A DNA stretch of 64,000 bases from Pectinophora gossypiella (GCF_024362695.1 NW_026063242.1:248001-312000), one strand, 5' to 3'; positions 27,368 to 39,367 are shown, counted from the stretch's first letter. Translations and numbers: made by a program. Notes: generated by a model from the sequence alone, not told the origin.

Positions 27368-30300
27368 TTATTTCAACTCACTCTCGAAGAAAGCAGCGCA
27401 CGACTCCGGACACCATTCGCCGCGCCAAGCAACCATATGCTGCGCAGCTGCCTGCGTGAGCTTCCCACGGCCTCCGCTCAGAAGTTTCAATTCGTAGCGG
27501 CCGCCCGGTAAGGTCTTCACCACTTTGTACGGCCCACGCATACCAGGGTCAAGTTTCCCGGTTACCTGTGAGAACTTAATCACAAATACCAAATCGTTAA
27601 CATGAAACAAACGCGGTGGGCGTCTGTGGCGATTCACATGCTCGTCTTGTTTAAACTGGTTGTCCAGAAGTCGTTGTCGAACATTGGCCCTGGTTATCTC
27701 GCGTACAGCCTCTCGGTTAGGTGATGTTCACTCGAGAGCCACGTCCCTCACCAAGTTACGGATGACGGGTGTCGTCCCTTCCGTTCCAATCAGAATGTTC
27801 AGTGGCGATGCCTGTGTGGTCTTCTGCTTCGTGATGTTCAAAACGAGCTGCATCTTCCACAAGACATCCGACCATGATGCATTTTTGTGATTGACTTCGA
27901 TGCGTATCATGTTTAAGACAGTGCGTACGTACCGCTCGACTTGGCCATTAGAGTGGTGCATTTCCGGAGTGATGAAATGCAACTCGCACCCTAAGCCGTC
28001 CATCTAGGTCTTGAACTCGTTAGACTCGAACATCCGCCCTTTGTCTGTGACCATTAGTTTGGGGACACCGAATAAAGAGATAGCCTGCGATATGACACGT
28101 TTGAGTTCACCTACATCTTGGCGATATATCGGCTGTAACATGGAGTACTTCGAAAATGAGTCGACTAAGATAAGTACGAACCTATACCCTTCGGACTCTG
28201 GGAGAGGACCTAAGGCATCTACGTGCACAACGTGGAAAGGCTCAGCAGGTTTTTCCCATGATGTAATGTGCTGCAGTGGTGCCCGAGGTACTCGTTTCTT
28301 TGAAATGCACACTAAGCAATGAGAAATATATTTCCTGACGAACTGCCTTAGACCAGGGAACCAGAAGTGTCGCAGAATCAGGTCTTGAGTCTTCTCGTGT
28401 CCAATATGTTCGTGCTCGTCATGAAATATCCGTAAAAGGCTTAGACGGTAACCTTTCGGGATGTAGCAGAGCAGTCGTGGCTCCTCGCCTACAGTGGAGT
28501 ACTTGTAATAAAGGAGTTCATTTTGTACTACATACCTGTTGGTGTCAAGAGTACCGTCTTGAAGTTTCTGGATGAGGTCTTGACTCTCCTGGTCGGCTGA
28601 CTGTGCTATTTGGGCCCAGCTGCGGGGTCTGGAAATCTGGTTAACTCTAGCTGGGTTCCGGCTCAAGTAGTCGGCATGTTGCATTAGAACTCCTTTGCGA
28701 TACTCGATATTGAAGTGGAAGTCCTGGAGGTAGATCCACCACCGAGCGACACGAGGTAGCAGGTCTTTTTTCCTTTCAGTTGATTTCAGAGCATTGCAGT
28801 CTGTGACCACAACGAATTGCATCCCCGCGAGGTAGTGTCGAGAATGCTGGAGTGACTTGACTACGGCCAGAGTCTCGAGCTCGTAGAAGTGGTATTTGTT
28901 TTCGGCTCCTTGGGTAACTTTACTAAAAAAGGATACCACGTGCTTCTTACCATCTGGATGAGTCTGTAGTAGCACCGCTCCATAGCCCGCACTGCTCGCA
29001 TCCGTGTGGACCTCAGTAGGTAGCTCGGGATCAAAAATGGCGAGTACCGGTTCGCTAGTAAGATGTTTTATTAGGTCTTGTCGTATGGCTTCACATTCAG
29101 GACTCCAGTTGAACGCGACACCCTTTCTAGTTAGAAGCGTGATGGGCGCGGTTTTAGTCGCATATCCTTTGATATACCGGCGAAAATACCCGGCCAGGCC
29201 AAGTAACTGTCGCACCTGTTTAACATTTTCAGGTGGCGTCGTGTTAACAAGTGCCTCTACTTTCCTTGGGCTCGGTCGAACCTGACCTTTACTTATAACT
29301 CGCCCAAGGTATTCAATTTCGGTCGTAAGGAAGGAACACTTTTGGAGATTAATTGAAAATCCTGCCTGAGTGAGCGTCGACAACACCCTTCGCAGCAATT
29401 CAATGCCTTCGGTTATAGTGTTACTCATAAGGAGCACATCGTCTACGTAGACCAAGACACTACCCTCGTCGATGAAACTTCGTAACGCGTCATTAATTAT
29501 GCGCTGATATACAATAGGGGAATTAGCAAGACCGAAGGGCATTTTGACATACTCGAAATGGTCCTCTGGTGTCACAAACCCCGTCAGAGGGATGCATTCC
29601 TCTTTAATCGGGATCTGGTGAAAACCAGTGGCCATGTCGAGGCTTGAGAAGTACTTGTAGCCTCCAAGTCTATCGATGTGGTCGTCGATGAGGGGGAGTG
29701 GGTATCGGTCTTTGACAGTGATGCGGTTCAACGCCCTGAAGTCAACGCAAAGTCTATCCGTGCCGTCACGTTTCTTAACTAAAATGATTGGACTGGCATA
29801 TTCGGACTTTGACCGCCTAATAATGCCTTTATCTAGAAGATCTTTTATGATTTCTCGTACTTTAATTTTCTCTTGATACGACAACTTATAGGGGCGATAT
29901 ACTATCGGCGAGGAACTCGTCAGTTTTATGTCCATCTCCCCTGTCTTTACCGTCGTCGTGGCAGTGCCGGAAATAAGGAAATCAGAGAACTGATTGATGA
30001 CGGAAAATAGAGTCTTACGATCTTCGCCCATTAGAGGTGTGTTCACCTCGAAAGATTCGATGGGAACGGCTGAGTGCGGATGAAAGTGTAAGCAGTCGTC
30101 TGATCGTGTTAAATATTGCCTATCCTTTGTCCTAACATACGTTACTCCTTCCCGATTCAGGACGTCCGTTCCGATTATGATGGGTGCGTTCATACACTCA
30201 GACGGTACAACAACTAAGTCCGCTTCAAGGCTAATTTCACTAAATTCTAGCGTGACTGTAACGTAAGATGTGGCGTTGATTTCCTTCTCGGATATTCCCT

Positions 30301-31780
30301 TAAGAACGCATTTCCTAGGTTTGGGCTGACATGGGAGATATTTAAGTACGTCTGATGAAATGAGAGACACGTTCAGAGCACCGCTGTCTATCAAAACGTC
30401 AACTGGGATACCTTCGATTACCGCTGCAGTGATATCACTGTTTCGTGGGGCGCTAGCATCTCCATCCGAGCAAAGATTAACATTATGCTGGTTTCGGGGT
30501 TCTGAACGTGCCTTTGCGAAACATTTGCTTACGTCATGTCCCGGTTTTTTACAGAAGGTACAGGCACTATTTGTAGGCGGCTTCAGTGTGCCCACTGACG
30601 GTGCGAGGTTCGGTGGATTCCCGCTTGAACCGCGTCTAATTTTCTTGGGGCAATTACGACCTATGTGACCTCGTTGATTGCAATGGAAACATTTAATATC
30701 CGGACGTTCATTTTGTTTACTCGGCTGATTTGTCTTAGGATGTAAATTATTGGGGTGGCTACTAAGTTTCCCTCGGTTGGGTTTGACGTATATTGACAGA
30801 AATGACACAATATTATCAGAAGTCAAGTCCGCATTAGCTGCAGCGGCCCGGACCTGCGGATCGTCTATTCCACGAATTACTATAAGGGTCCGCAACTCGT
30901 CGGAAAGACCCCGTACAATCCGTAGACGTAACAGCGTTCGACGTGCGTACTCAGCGTAGGTAGTATACGAGTTTGACGTAGTATTCATGGCCGTAAAGAG
31001 AATGTTCGCATAGTCTAACTTCGTGGGGCAAAGTGGGATGAACTCGCGTTTAAAATTCGACCAAGTCCGGTCGTTTGTAACCCATTCACCTAGCCACACC
31101 TTAGCATCCCCCTTAAGACAGGAAGCGACACGGGATAAGCATTCCTGATCGCCCCAGCCGTTAGAAGTTTTAGCGCGATCAACTTCCTCACACCATGCTT
31201 CTATGTTGTGTACGGTGGGATCAAAATTCGAGATATAGTAACAGTTTGATCTAACGGGTTGGTTTGATTTTAGAACTTCTAACAAGGCCTGTGCAAGGGT
31301 AGACGCCTCGGAGGAACGACACTCCGACTCACAAAGGCGGCGCCCCGTACCATAAGGTCGGTGAGTGGTGTCAGTCCCTTTATCCCGACTACCATCGTTT
31401 ACGGGTAAAGGACTAGGCGTTCGAGTGGACGACGGGCGTATATCGCGGGTGCGGCGCTTGGTACTCCGGGAACGTCTCGCGGACCTACTACGTCTTTCAT
31501 CGCGGGATGGACTTCGCGTATACAACTTTGGGTGGGAGCGCGTTATAACCCTATCGCGTGACGAAGTGCGCGACCGATAACGGCGGTGTCGATTATCAGC
31601 ACGACGGCGGTCCCTACAGCGTGAAGAACGCGGGGGGGGGGGCGATCTTGATCTAGCCAGGGTTCGAGAACTACTGCGAGACCTACTACGCGTCATGCTT
31701 CGAACACGAGAACGTACGCGGACACGCGAGCCACTTCGTGTACGACGTCGCGATTTACGGCAACGCTTGCTACGTTCCAT
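27368..31780 (-). CDS. Element B gag-pol, single frame with two nonsense codons
   Basis: One continuous frame of about 1,470 codons from ATG 31780 (the frame is open slightly upstream) to the stop at 27368-27370, broken only by TAG at 28001-28003 and TGA at 27728-27730. Order: an RS-rich N-terminus like an SR protein (residues about 1-130), gag (CEEVDRAK, WLGEWVTNDRTWSNFK), two knuckles (CFHCNQRGHIGRNC, CTFCKKPGHDVSKC), protease LIDSGALNVSLI, RT with VYVDDVLLM, RNase H with HTDASSAGYGAVLL and integrase with HDEHEHIGH...CLVC, HVDALG, TDKGRMF and SNGQVERYVRT, then an IN tail GPYKVVKTLPGGRYEL. Gag and pol share one frame, with no frameshift. Both nonsense codons lie in the integrase. Confidence 0.9.
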
Positions 31781-31947
31781 CACTACAACACTCGCGGTAA
31801 TACGCACTTATTCACGGGACGCACTGATACACAACACAATTGACACGTAAACAAAATTTCAAATAAACGGTTATCGCTACGAAAAAAAAATCAAGCGGGC
31901 TACTCTGCTTTGTACGTCGTAACTATAGTGGGCAAATGAAGTTCTTT

Positions 31948-31960
31948 ATCCCACTTCTGA
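31948..31960 (-). promoter_or_regulatory. Element B primer-binding site (tRNA-Leu)
   Basis: TCAGAAGTGGGAT directly abuts the 5' LTR on the minus strand; same offset tRNA-Leu complement as in elements A, C and H. Confidence 0.65.
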
Positions 31961-32269
31961 TTTTAGGGTCAGAAGTGGTAATAATTTAAAAAAAAACAAA
32001 ACTAACAATCACACTTTTTATTTGAATTTAAATTTTAACAATCACTTAAATACAGAAAAAAAGAAACAAAAACAAAATAACCTCGCTTGAAAATGCAACA
32101 GAAAAACAGGAAAATATCGAACAAAAATGGCTCACGTGACCTGGAACGTAGTCCTCTACCGATCCGTAGGCTTCGACGTCTCTCGAGCAAATGTCCGCCA
32201 AACTGGCGCGCGATGCTTTTTATAGAAGTCGGAGGTGCTACGATCGATCAGTGGGGGGTTACGCTTATA
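31961..32269 (-). repeat. Element B 5' LTR
   Basis: 309-bp partner of 26107-26414. Confidence 0.92.
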
Positions 32270-32273
32270 GTAC

Positions 32274-33001
32274 AATAATAAACAATGAACAAAAAAGGCG
32301 CAAAGTACACAAATAGCGATTTTAAATTGAAAGAATCCTGTACTGGTAAAATCTAGAATTGAAAGAAGAGTGACGAAAATGCCCGCGTTCGGATACAAAC
32401 TTATACAGCCGATGAACAATTCCGCTTCAAGCGGTATTTCGCTAGACGATTTCTTCATACAAAAAATCTTCCTCGCTGCAGCGCTGCAAACATGATTTCG
32501 CGCCAATTTAATTTTCGCGACAAATTGAGTTGGCGTCATTTTGCTGTCTTCTTTTTTCACGGATGCGATGTATATTGTTGTCTCGTTCACACACTTATCC
32601 AAACGAGAATAGGCTAGATCCAACAGTTTCCAACTAGTCAAATCAGTTACTTTTTACTAAACGTCATAACACGAAATTATTATAGAATTTGTTTGAAAAA
32701 GCCAAAAGCACATTGTGACGTCACAGAAAAACGTGATAAATTGTCGGACTTATTATTACGTTTTTCTTGTTTTAAATTCAAAAATGAGTAAAATTGAAAA
32801 AAGAAAACGTTTTTCGTTACTTTTAGATGTGTCTTTATTTAGTAGGTAATCAGAATTTAATAATTTAACTTGAACCTAGTACACGACCCAATTTGAGAAA
32901 GCGCGGGGCGGATGGCACAGACAAGTGTGGACTGGAAATTTTGATTTTGATTTCCGTTTTTTTTTTATTCAGAAGACGAATAAGACTCATCTATTTAACG
33001 A
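32274..33001. other. Unassigned sequence right of element B
   Basis: A minus-strand frame of about 120 residues (32641 down to 32275: KLLDLAYSRLDKCVNET, TPTQFVAKIKLARNHV) continues into the LTR. I do not recognise it and cannot tell an exon from chance. Confidence 0.3.
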
Positions 33002-33224
33002 CTAGCTTTTGCCCGCGACTTCGTCCGCGTGGCGTGTTATATAAGAGAGAGATCTTTGTGTGTGTGGGAGTGCATACTTATGCAGTTTAGATTTTTTCAT
33101 AAGTACATTTTTTTTTTCCCAATAACTCCCATTTTTCAAAATACAGCCAAAAATAAACTTTATATTTACTAAGGTATGCATGCATGCTAGATTGAATCAA
33201 TTGATTGAATTGTTTTTTTTTAAT

Positions 33225-33378
33225 TGATTGTTCATTGAGTTTTAATTTTAATACACACTTCCTCTCTTCCCTTCAACGTTGCTGTGCCCTACACGGTCCA
33301 TGTTTTAGTTCCTATGCCTATGTAACACCCCATTGTACTACATGGAATGCAATAAATAATTTAATTGAATTGAATTGA
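33225..33378 (+). repeat. Non-LTR 3'-end fragment with (AATTG)n tail
   Basis: Ends CATGGAATGCAATAAATAA followed by TTAATTGAATTGAATTGAAA. The polyadenylation-like AATAAA and pentanucleotide tail suggest the last ~150 bp of a CR1-type element inserted in the host repeat. Confidence 0.45.
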
Positions 33379-33379
33379 A

Positions 33380-35050
33380 AATATCTATCTTACGCGGTTT
33401 CGATTTTTTCATACAAATGTTTTTTTCCCACTAACTCCCGTTTCCGTGGGAATTTTGCAATATCCTGTTGCAACTAAGCTTTAAGTTAACTAAGGTACCT
33501 GCATGTCAAATTTCAAGCGTCTAACTTAAGCGGTTTAGATTTTTCATACAAAAAGATTTTCCCGCTAATTCCCGTTCTCGTGGGCATTTCGGGAATTCCT
33601 TTCTTAGTGCACCTCTACGGTACTTAAGGTATCTGCATGCCAACGTCTAACTTGAGTGGTTTAGATTTTTCATACAAAAGGATTTTCCCGCTAATTCCCG
33701 TTCCCTTGAGAATTTTGGGAATTCCTTTCTTAGTGCACCTCTACGGTACCTAAGCTATGTCCCTTCCAAATTTCAAATGCCTACGTTTAGCCGTTCAGGC
33801 TATGCGTTGATATGTCAGTCACTGAGTCAGTCAGTTTCTCCTTTTATTTAGATTTGATTTTTTCATACAAATGTTTTTTCCCGCTAACTACCGTTCCCGT
33901 GGGAATTTTGTAATATCCTGTTGCAACTAAGCTTTAAGTTTACTAAAGTACCTGCATGCCAAATTTCAAACGTCTAACTTGAGTGGTTTAGATTTTTCAT
34001 ACAAAAGGATTTTCGGGAATTCCTTTCTTAGTGCACCTCTACGGTATCTAAGGTACCTGCGAGCCAAATTTCAAACATCTAACTTGAATGGTTTAGATTT
34101 TTCATACAAAAGGATTTTCCCGTTAATTCGCGTTCCCGTGGGAATTTCGGGAATTCCTTTCTTAGTGCACCTCTACGGTACTTAAGGTATCTGCATGACA
34201 AATTTCAAAGGTCTAACTTGAGTGGTTTAGATTTTTCATACAAAAGGATTTTCCCGCTAATTCCCGTTCTCGTGGGCATTTCGGGAATTCCTTTCTTAGT
34301 GCACCTCTACGGTACTTAAGGTATCTGCATGCCAACGTCTAACTTGAGTGGTTTAGATTTTTCATACAAAAGGATTTTCCCGCTAATTCCCGTTCCCTTG
34401 AGAATTTTGAGAATTCCTTTCTTAGTGCACCTCTACGGTACTTAAGGTACCTGCATGACAAATTTCAATTGTCTAACTTGAGTGGTTTAGATTTTTCATA
34501 CAAAAGGATTTTCCCGCTAATTCCCGTTCCCGTGGGAATTTCGGGAATTCCTTTCTTAGTACACCTCTACGGTATCTAAGGTACCTGCATGACAAATTTC
34601 AAACATCTAACTTGAATGATTTAGATTTTTCATACAAAAGGATTTTCCCGCTAATTCCCGTTCTCGTGGGAATTTCGGGAATTCCTTTCTTAATGCACCT
34701 CTACGGTTCCTAAGGTCCCTGCATGACAAATTTCAAACGTCTAACTTGAGTGGTTTAGATTTTTCATACAAAAGGATTTTCCCGCTAATTCCCGTTCCCG
34801 TAGGATTTTCGGGAATTCCTTTCTTAGTGCACCTCTACGGTATCTAAGGTACCTGCATGCCAAATTTCAAACGTCTAACTTGAGTGGTTTAGATTTTTCA
34901 TACAAAAGGATTTTCCCGCTAATTCCCGTTCCCGTAGGATTTTCGGGAATTCCTTTCTTAGTGCACCTTTACGGTATCTAAGGTACCTGCATGCCAAATT
35001 TCAAACGTCTAACTTGAGTGGTTTAGATTTTTCATACAAAAGAATTCCCC
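33380..35050 (+). repeat. ~130-bp minisatellite, about 13 units
   Basis: Units share GGTTTAGATTTTTCATACAA, GATTTTCCCGCTAATTCCCG, GGGAATTCCTTTCTTAGTGC, ACCTCTACGGTA and CCTGCATGxCAAATTTCAAA. Two units are shortened (near 34010 and 33630). The first and fifth are the most diverged; the 34.1-35.0 kb units are nearly uniform, suggesting recent expansion from the right side. Confidence 0.9.
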
Positions 35051-35179
35051 TTCACTACTCTGCTCCTATTGATTGTAGCGTGATGAAAAGTATACTATAA
35101 CCTGTCCAGGAGTGTGAAGAATAATTGTACCAAGTTTCATTAAAATCCGTCCAGTAGTTTTTGTTTCTATAAGGAACAT

Positions 35180-35180
<1 letters not shown>

Positions 35181-35234
<54 letters not shown>
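35181..35234. repeat. (CAGA)n microsatellite
   Basis: Thirteen or more perfect tetranucleotide units. Confidence 0.97.
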
Positions 35235-35235
<1 letters not shown>

Positions 35236-35371
35236 TAATTTTACTGATTGCATTTTTGGCATCAGTATCGACCACTTATCACCCCCTGATAGTTATTTTG
35301 AAAAAATATTTAATGTACAGAATTGACCTCTCTACAGATTTATTATAAGTATAGATATTTTTATCTTTTAG

Positions 35372-35501
35372 GCTACCAATGGAACTTGTGGCGGTGCCAG
35401 CAGAACCAGTTACATTGTATGAGAACAATAATAACAACAATCGGCGACTGCTTGAAATAGCGCTCAGTAAGCGCCACAATATAGTAGAAAATTACTTTTG
35501 A
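35372..35501 (+). CDS. Terminal exon of a plus-strand gene (possibly Harbinger-type transposase)
   Basis: A TTATCTTTTAG acceptor ends at 35371. The frame then reads PMELVAVPAEPVTLYENN, a run of asparagines, then RRLLEIALSKRHNIVENYF and TGA at 35499-35501. AATAAA follows at 35504-35509. The ending resembles the C-termini of PIF/Harbinger (HARBI1-like) proteins, and a Myb-like partner lies next door on the other strand, as in Harbinger elements. The function is inference; upstream exons are not visible, because the dispersed repeat at 33-35.3 kb occupies the preceding intron or has replaced them. Confidence 0.5.
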
Positions 35502-35503
35502 GT

Positions 35504-35525
35504 AATAAACAAGTCTTTTTTTATT
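35504..35525. terminator. Convergent polyadenylation signals
   Basis: AATAAA on the plus strand (35504-35509) and on the minus strand (35520-35525) sit 10 bp apart, just beyond the stop codons of the two convergent genes. Confidence 0.6.
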
Positions 35526-35550
35526 TAATCTAGTAATTGGGTTTTTTTAC

Positions 35551-37436
35551 TTACCGCTCCCTGTTTTTTAATCTGTTTTGCAGAACCAAATTATTATTTC
35601 TCTCCTTCAATAATTGGTTCTGTGTCTGTATGGTGTTGACTATATCCTGTAATGAAGCATTTATATTTTGAAATTAATTCACATTACTGTGATTGATTAA
35701 TATAAAAATTCAAACAACAAAGTCGCGCGTTACTTTACTTTTAAAACATTTGTCGTTGCTTGCTCTGCCGCAAGAAACTCGACGGCCCGATCTCCTAGCC
35801 CAATACGCCGCTGCTGTGATGTGGAAGTGGTAGGGTGCACGTCTCTATGAGCAGTATTCTGGAATGAATGGGTTTTAAAGTAGTGCTTTAATATATTATT
35901 AAAATGAGAAAGTTGGAACCTTCACAAACTTACCTGGCTCCGTGTGAAGGTCGACGTGTAAGCGGGTAACATAGGACTTTGTCCCGGGGCCTGCCTGTGT
36001 TCTAAATTAAAAACTGGCATCTGGAATAAAATTCGGCTTTTATTTTGGTGCTATAGAGCCTAGATATTTCACTCCATTACGTATACTGTATGAACATGAT
36101 TTTATAAACATTTACAAAAAGAAAATCGAGTCTTGCCTGTATTTGGCTCTGTGTGGATGTCGACGTGGGGTTGGTGGGACTTTGTGCCCGAACCCGCCTC
36201 TGTTCTTCATTGAAGACTGGCATCTGGAATAAAAGCTAGTTTTTATTGGTAATATAGTGGAACAAGAATGTATATGTATATATATATTATGTGATGCAGT
36301 GGAAATGAGAGCTATGTGTGGGGTGACTTGACTACTGTAAGTGGAACTCCGTGGACTCTGCCTACCCCAATGGGAAACAGGCGTGATCGTATGTTCTGCT
36401 CATTAGGTATACTGGATGAATATGATTTTATGTAACTTCTGATTAAAAAAAGAAAATTGAGTCTTGCCTCTATTTGACGCACTATGGAAGGGACGGCATA
36501 TCCCAGAGCCTGCCCCTGGTTTTCGATGATTTCAATCTAAAATAAAAGTAGCATTTTATATTGGTGTTACATTACTCCATAAAAGTAATTATAACTGAAA
36601 TTCTAAACATGTACACCTCGCTTGCTATTTAAATACTTGCCTCTATTTCATTATTCAATTCCTGTGACTGACCCATTGACGACTCCACAGTTTTATGAGA
36701 TGGCAGCTCCTAAAAATGGAAATCACTTTAATGTTGGATTTTAGGATTTCATTTATCTTTTTATGTTTGTATATTTTAAATGATAAAATATAATGAATAA
36801 AGATAATATTTGTTCACTATATTTGATGTTCTAATTCACTCCAACTTACCCCAATACCTGTCTCCTGTGAGTCGCCACCTATACCAAAAGCCATCTCTGT
36901 GCCAATGACACCTAAAATTTTATTTGTTGTCTCGGAGAGGCTTGGCACAGGAATTAAATTGCCTGTGGCGGTCAAAGCCTTACGTAGGCTCGCTCCTTCG
37001 CCCCTTGCTTTTTTTTTTAAATCCCGCCAAGTCTGAATTTTTTTTGATTACCAATTAAAATTGTGCTTTACTTCAATACATATAATAATAATTACAATCT
37101 AAAATGAAAATATTAAATAAATTATTTTACAACAATATTTAAAAAGAGCAATAATTACATGTCGCCATTGTTCTATGGATTTGTCAGGCCCATGTTCCCT
37201 CAGCAGCATCCGCAGCGTTTCCCACTGCTGTAGATACTGCTGGCTGCCCAAGGGGCCAGTGAACTCCCCGTTGGCAAAACTGGGGTGTGTACTCATGTAA
37301 TCAACTAACATTTTTTGTTGAGTTAGAGTACTCCTTATTCTGAAACAAGTTATGATGATTAAACAAGATTCTTCGTAAACCAAATAGAACAATTCGGATT
37401 TGATACTTACTTCTTTTTCCCTAACTGCGGGTTCAT
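35551..37436 (-). CDS. Nine-exon Myb/SANT-like DNA-binding protein (zeste/NAIF1 type)
   Basis: Predicted exons: 37436-37411, 37339-37159, 37032-36850, 36709-36641, 36536-36468, 36223-36137, 36020-35934, 35858-35739 and 35646-35551, giving 305 residues and TAA at 35551-35553. All junctions are GT-AG except three GC-AG donors (after exons 4, 5 and 6). Exons 3-8 are phase 0 at both ends. Residues about 9-95 form a Myb/SANT-like domain (RSTLTQQKMLVDYMSTHP, LQQWETLRMLL, WRHTWRDLKKKARGEGASL). The C-terminus is a likely coiled coil (VNTIQTQNQLLKERNNNLVL). Exons 6 and 7 are duplicates, and exon 5 shares the flanking intron sequence. Such proteins act as DNA-binding partners, in Harbinger elements as transposase escorts (NAIF1 is a domesticated example). 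Either a host gene or a Harbinger component. Confidence 0.8.
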
Positions 37437-37904
37437 TTCCAAAAAGATCACGAAAACTTTTACTTCACAAAGTTCAAAAGAAGTTGAGGACTTTAATTAG
37501 TTCGTTTGTATTTTTTATGTTCGCGTTTTTTTTTTTGTTCGCGTTTTTTTGTCATTGAAACAATCACAAGACTCATAATAAAACAGTAAAAACTTGTATA
37601 GCGCTATCCTTTTCTAATCTTGTGAGTACGTCAAAAATCGCATTTATAAACCAAAAAAAGAAAAAAGATTACGAAATGAACGAATGATTTAGAACAGCAC
37701 TATTGGGGGTATAGTGTTAACAAATGAAAAAACAACACTTTTATTTCAGATAGCAACATTTTTTTATGCGACGAGTTATAATTTTATCCACGGTAGATAG
37801 TGGATCGCGCTGTCAAACCGTGCCCGCAGAGAAGATAGAAACTGCATATATCTTAAACCATACCGCGCCGCGCCGCGGCGCGGCAGTAGATAGTCGTGCC
37901 GAGC
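37437..37904 (-). other. 5' flank of the Myb-like gene; truncation edge of element C
   Basis: AT-rich promoter-side flank. Near 37860-37885 there is a GCGCCGCGCCGCGGCGCGGC palindromic block, at the point where the gag of element C loses its family sequence. Confidence 0.4.
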
Positions 37905-38976
37905 CCACAGGTTGGACATAGATCGATAGGAAGGGCACTAAACTATCTGGGTTTAGGTTAGCGTTAGCTGCGGCTGCTTTAACGTGAGGATTGTCGATAC
38001 CGCGTATTACTATCAAAGTCATAAGTTCATCACTAATTCCCTTAATTATTTTTAGTCGCAGGAGAGTGCGTCTTGCATATTCCGCATAAGTGCTGTACTT
38101 ATTAGATGTCGTGTTCATAGCTTCAAACAATATGTTAGCGTAATCTAATTTTCGAGGGCAGAGTGGTTTAAATTCATTTTTGAAATTCGACCACGTGCGG
38201 TCGTTTGTGACCCATTCGTTTAACCATACCCTCGCATCACCCTTAAGGCACAAACCAACCCGAGATAAACATTCATGATCGTTCCAGCAATTTATTTCCT
38301 TCGCGCGATCTACTTCCTCACACCACATGTCGATATTATGTATGGCGGGATCAAAGTTAGATACGAAATAATTATACGATTTGACCGGTTGAAAAGATCG
38401 TATAGCATCCGCCAAAAGCTTAGCTGGTTCGGTTACAGGGTGAAAATTCGAACTAGAGGATTGCGTCGCATTATGTAAGTCTACCCGCTCATCATGAGAA
38501 CTTGACTGTGGTTCCAAAACATGAAATTCGTTCGAGTCGTGCGTACTCGTCGTGTTTAAGTCGACTACACTAGGATTTACGGCACTAGTCGGGTTACGGT
38601 TTACTATTGCATTAGGTGGGTCAAAGGTAGGGTTAAACTCACTTGAACATTTATTTTCTACAGCCTGTAAGCGTTTTAAAATTGAATCTAACGCGTTACA
38701 AATCATATTATTCGGTTCGGGGGTAGTCGTAACTCGACAATGATGGCGACGTGAGCGGTCCCGCCATGCGCCTGAGTGGCTGCGTGACCGGTTTCGCCGT
38801 GCCCGGGAGTCGCTACGCAAATGATCACGCGAGCCAGAACTTGATGAGTCCTGTCGGTGATGATGTCGCGAACGCGAACGGTTATGACGTGTCCGGCTTC
38901 GCGATCTATGCCTAGTATTAGACCGATGACGTACTCTAGACCTGCCACGAGACGTCTGTCTCGGTTGATCCGACAT
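37905..38976 (-). pseudogene. Element C gag, truncated
   Basis: Starts at ATG 38976 (MSDQPRQTSRG) and has an RS/RH-rich N-terminus followed by the same gag body as element B (NYFVSNFDPAIHNIDMWCEE, WLNEWVTNDRTWSNFK, LLRLKIIKGISDEL). Family similarity stops after PFLSIYVQP near 37905; the frame runs on through GC-rich sequence to 37813. The knuckles and all of pol are absent, so only the 5' LTR, leader and gag survive. Confidence 0.8.
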
Positions 38977-39053
38977 AATCGTAAAAAAAAAAAAAACAAG
39001 CACAGATACCAAAATGTTTGATTAGGTTCCTCTTTGTGGACTACAGGTTACTA

Positions 39054-39066
39054 ATCCCACTTCTGA
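39054..39066 (-). promoter_or_regulatory. Element C primer-binding site (tRNA-Leu)
   Basis: TCAGAAGTGGGAT abuts the LTR end CTAAAA on the minus strand, as in element B. Confidence 0.6.
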
Positions 39067-39367
39067 TTTTAGCATCAGAAGTGTAAATTTAATAAAAAAA
39101 AACAATTTTAATGAACCGATATTATTTAATTTCTTTATTTACAAAATTATATAAAGCAAAACCAAAACTCAACTTTCATAAATTAAATAAAGGGAACCAA
39201 ATCAAACAATTAGAATAACATAAGTAAAATAAATAAGTGAAAAATACGTAGCTCACTATGAACCGCACTCCACGAACGCTCGAGCAAAAGTGAGCGCGCG
39301 GCGGTAATGCGCGCCTTATAAAGGAGGGAGGCAAACAGGCGGGGGCTGGTAGGTCTTATTCCTTATA
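39067..39367 (-). repeat. Element C 5' LTR
   Basis: Single LTR, about 301 bp, inferred from its TATAAG start and CTAAAA end (both matching element B) and the adjacent primer site. Includes TTATAAGGCGC as TATA region. No 3' LTR is found. Confidence 0.6.

Larger units (their letters stand above)
26107..32269 (-). mobile_element. Ty3/gypsy element B, complete, GTAC duplication
   Basis: LTRs of 308 bp (26107-26414) and 309 bp (31961-32269) differ by about one substitution and one base in an A-run. GTAC flanks the element on both sides (26103-26106, 32270-32273), a 4-bp duplication. The element starts TATAAG and ends CTAAAA on its own strand, not TG...CA. A purine-rich stretch (CAGGAGAGGCCG) abuts the 3' LTR. 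Confidence 0.93.
33002..35340 (+). repeat. Dispersed lepidopteran-type repeat with internal minisatellite
   Basis: Opens with CTTTTGCCCGCGACTTCG and closes with AAATCCGTCCAGTAGTTTTTG followed by a (CAGA)n tract, head and tail motifs that frame a very common non-autonomous repeat in moths and butterflies (from general knowledge). Between them sits the minisatellite described next. No protein coding. Confidence 0.65.

Noticed and set aside
35181..35234. Protein frame with SVCLSVCLSVCLS repeats on the minus strand
   Set aside because: Translation of the (CAGA)n microsatellite.
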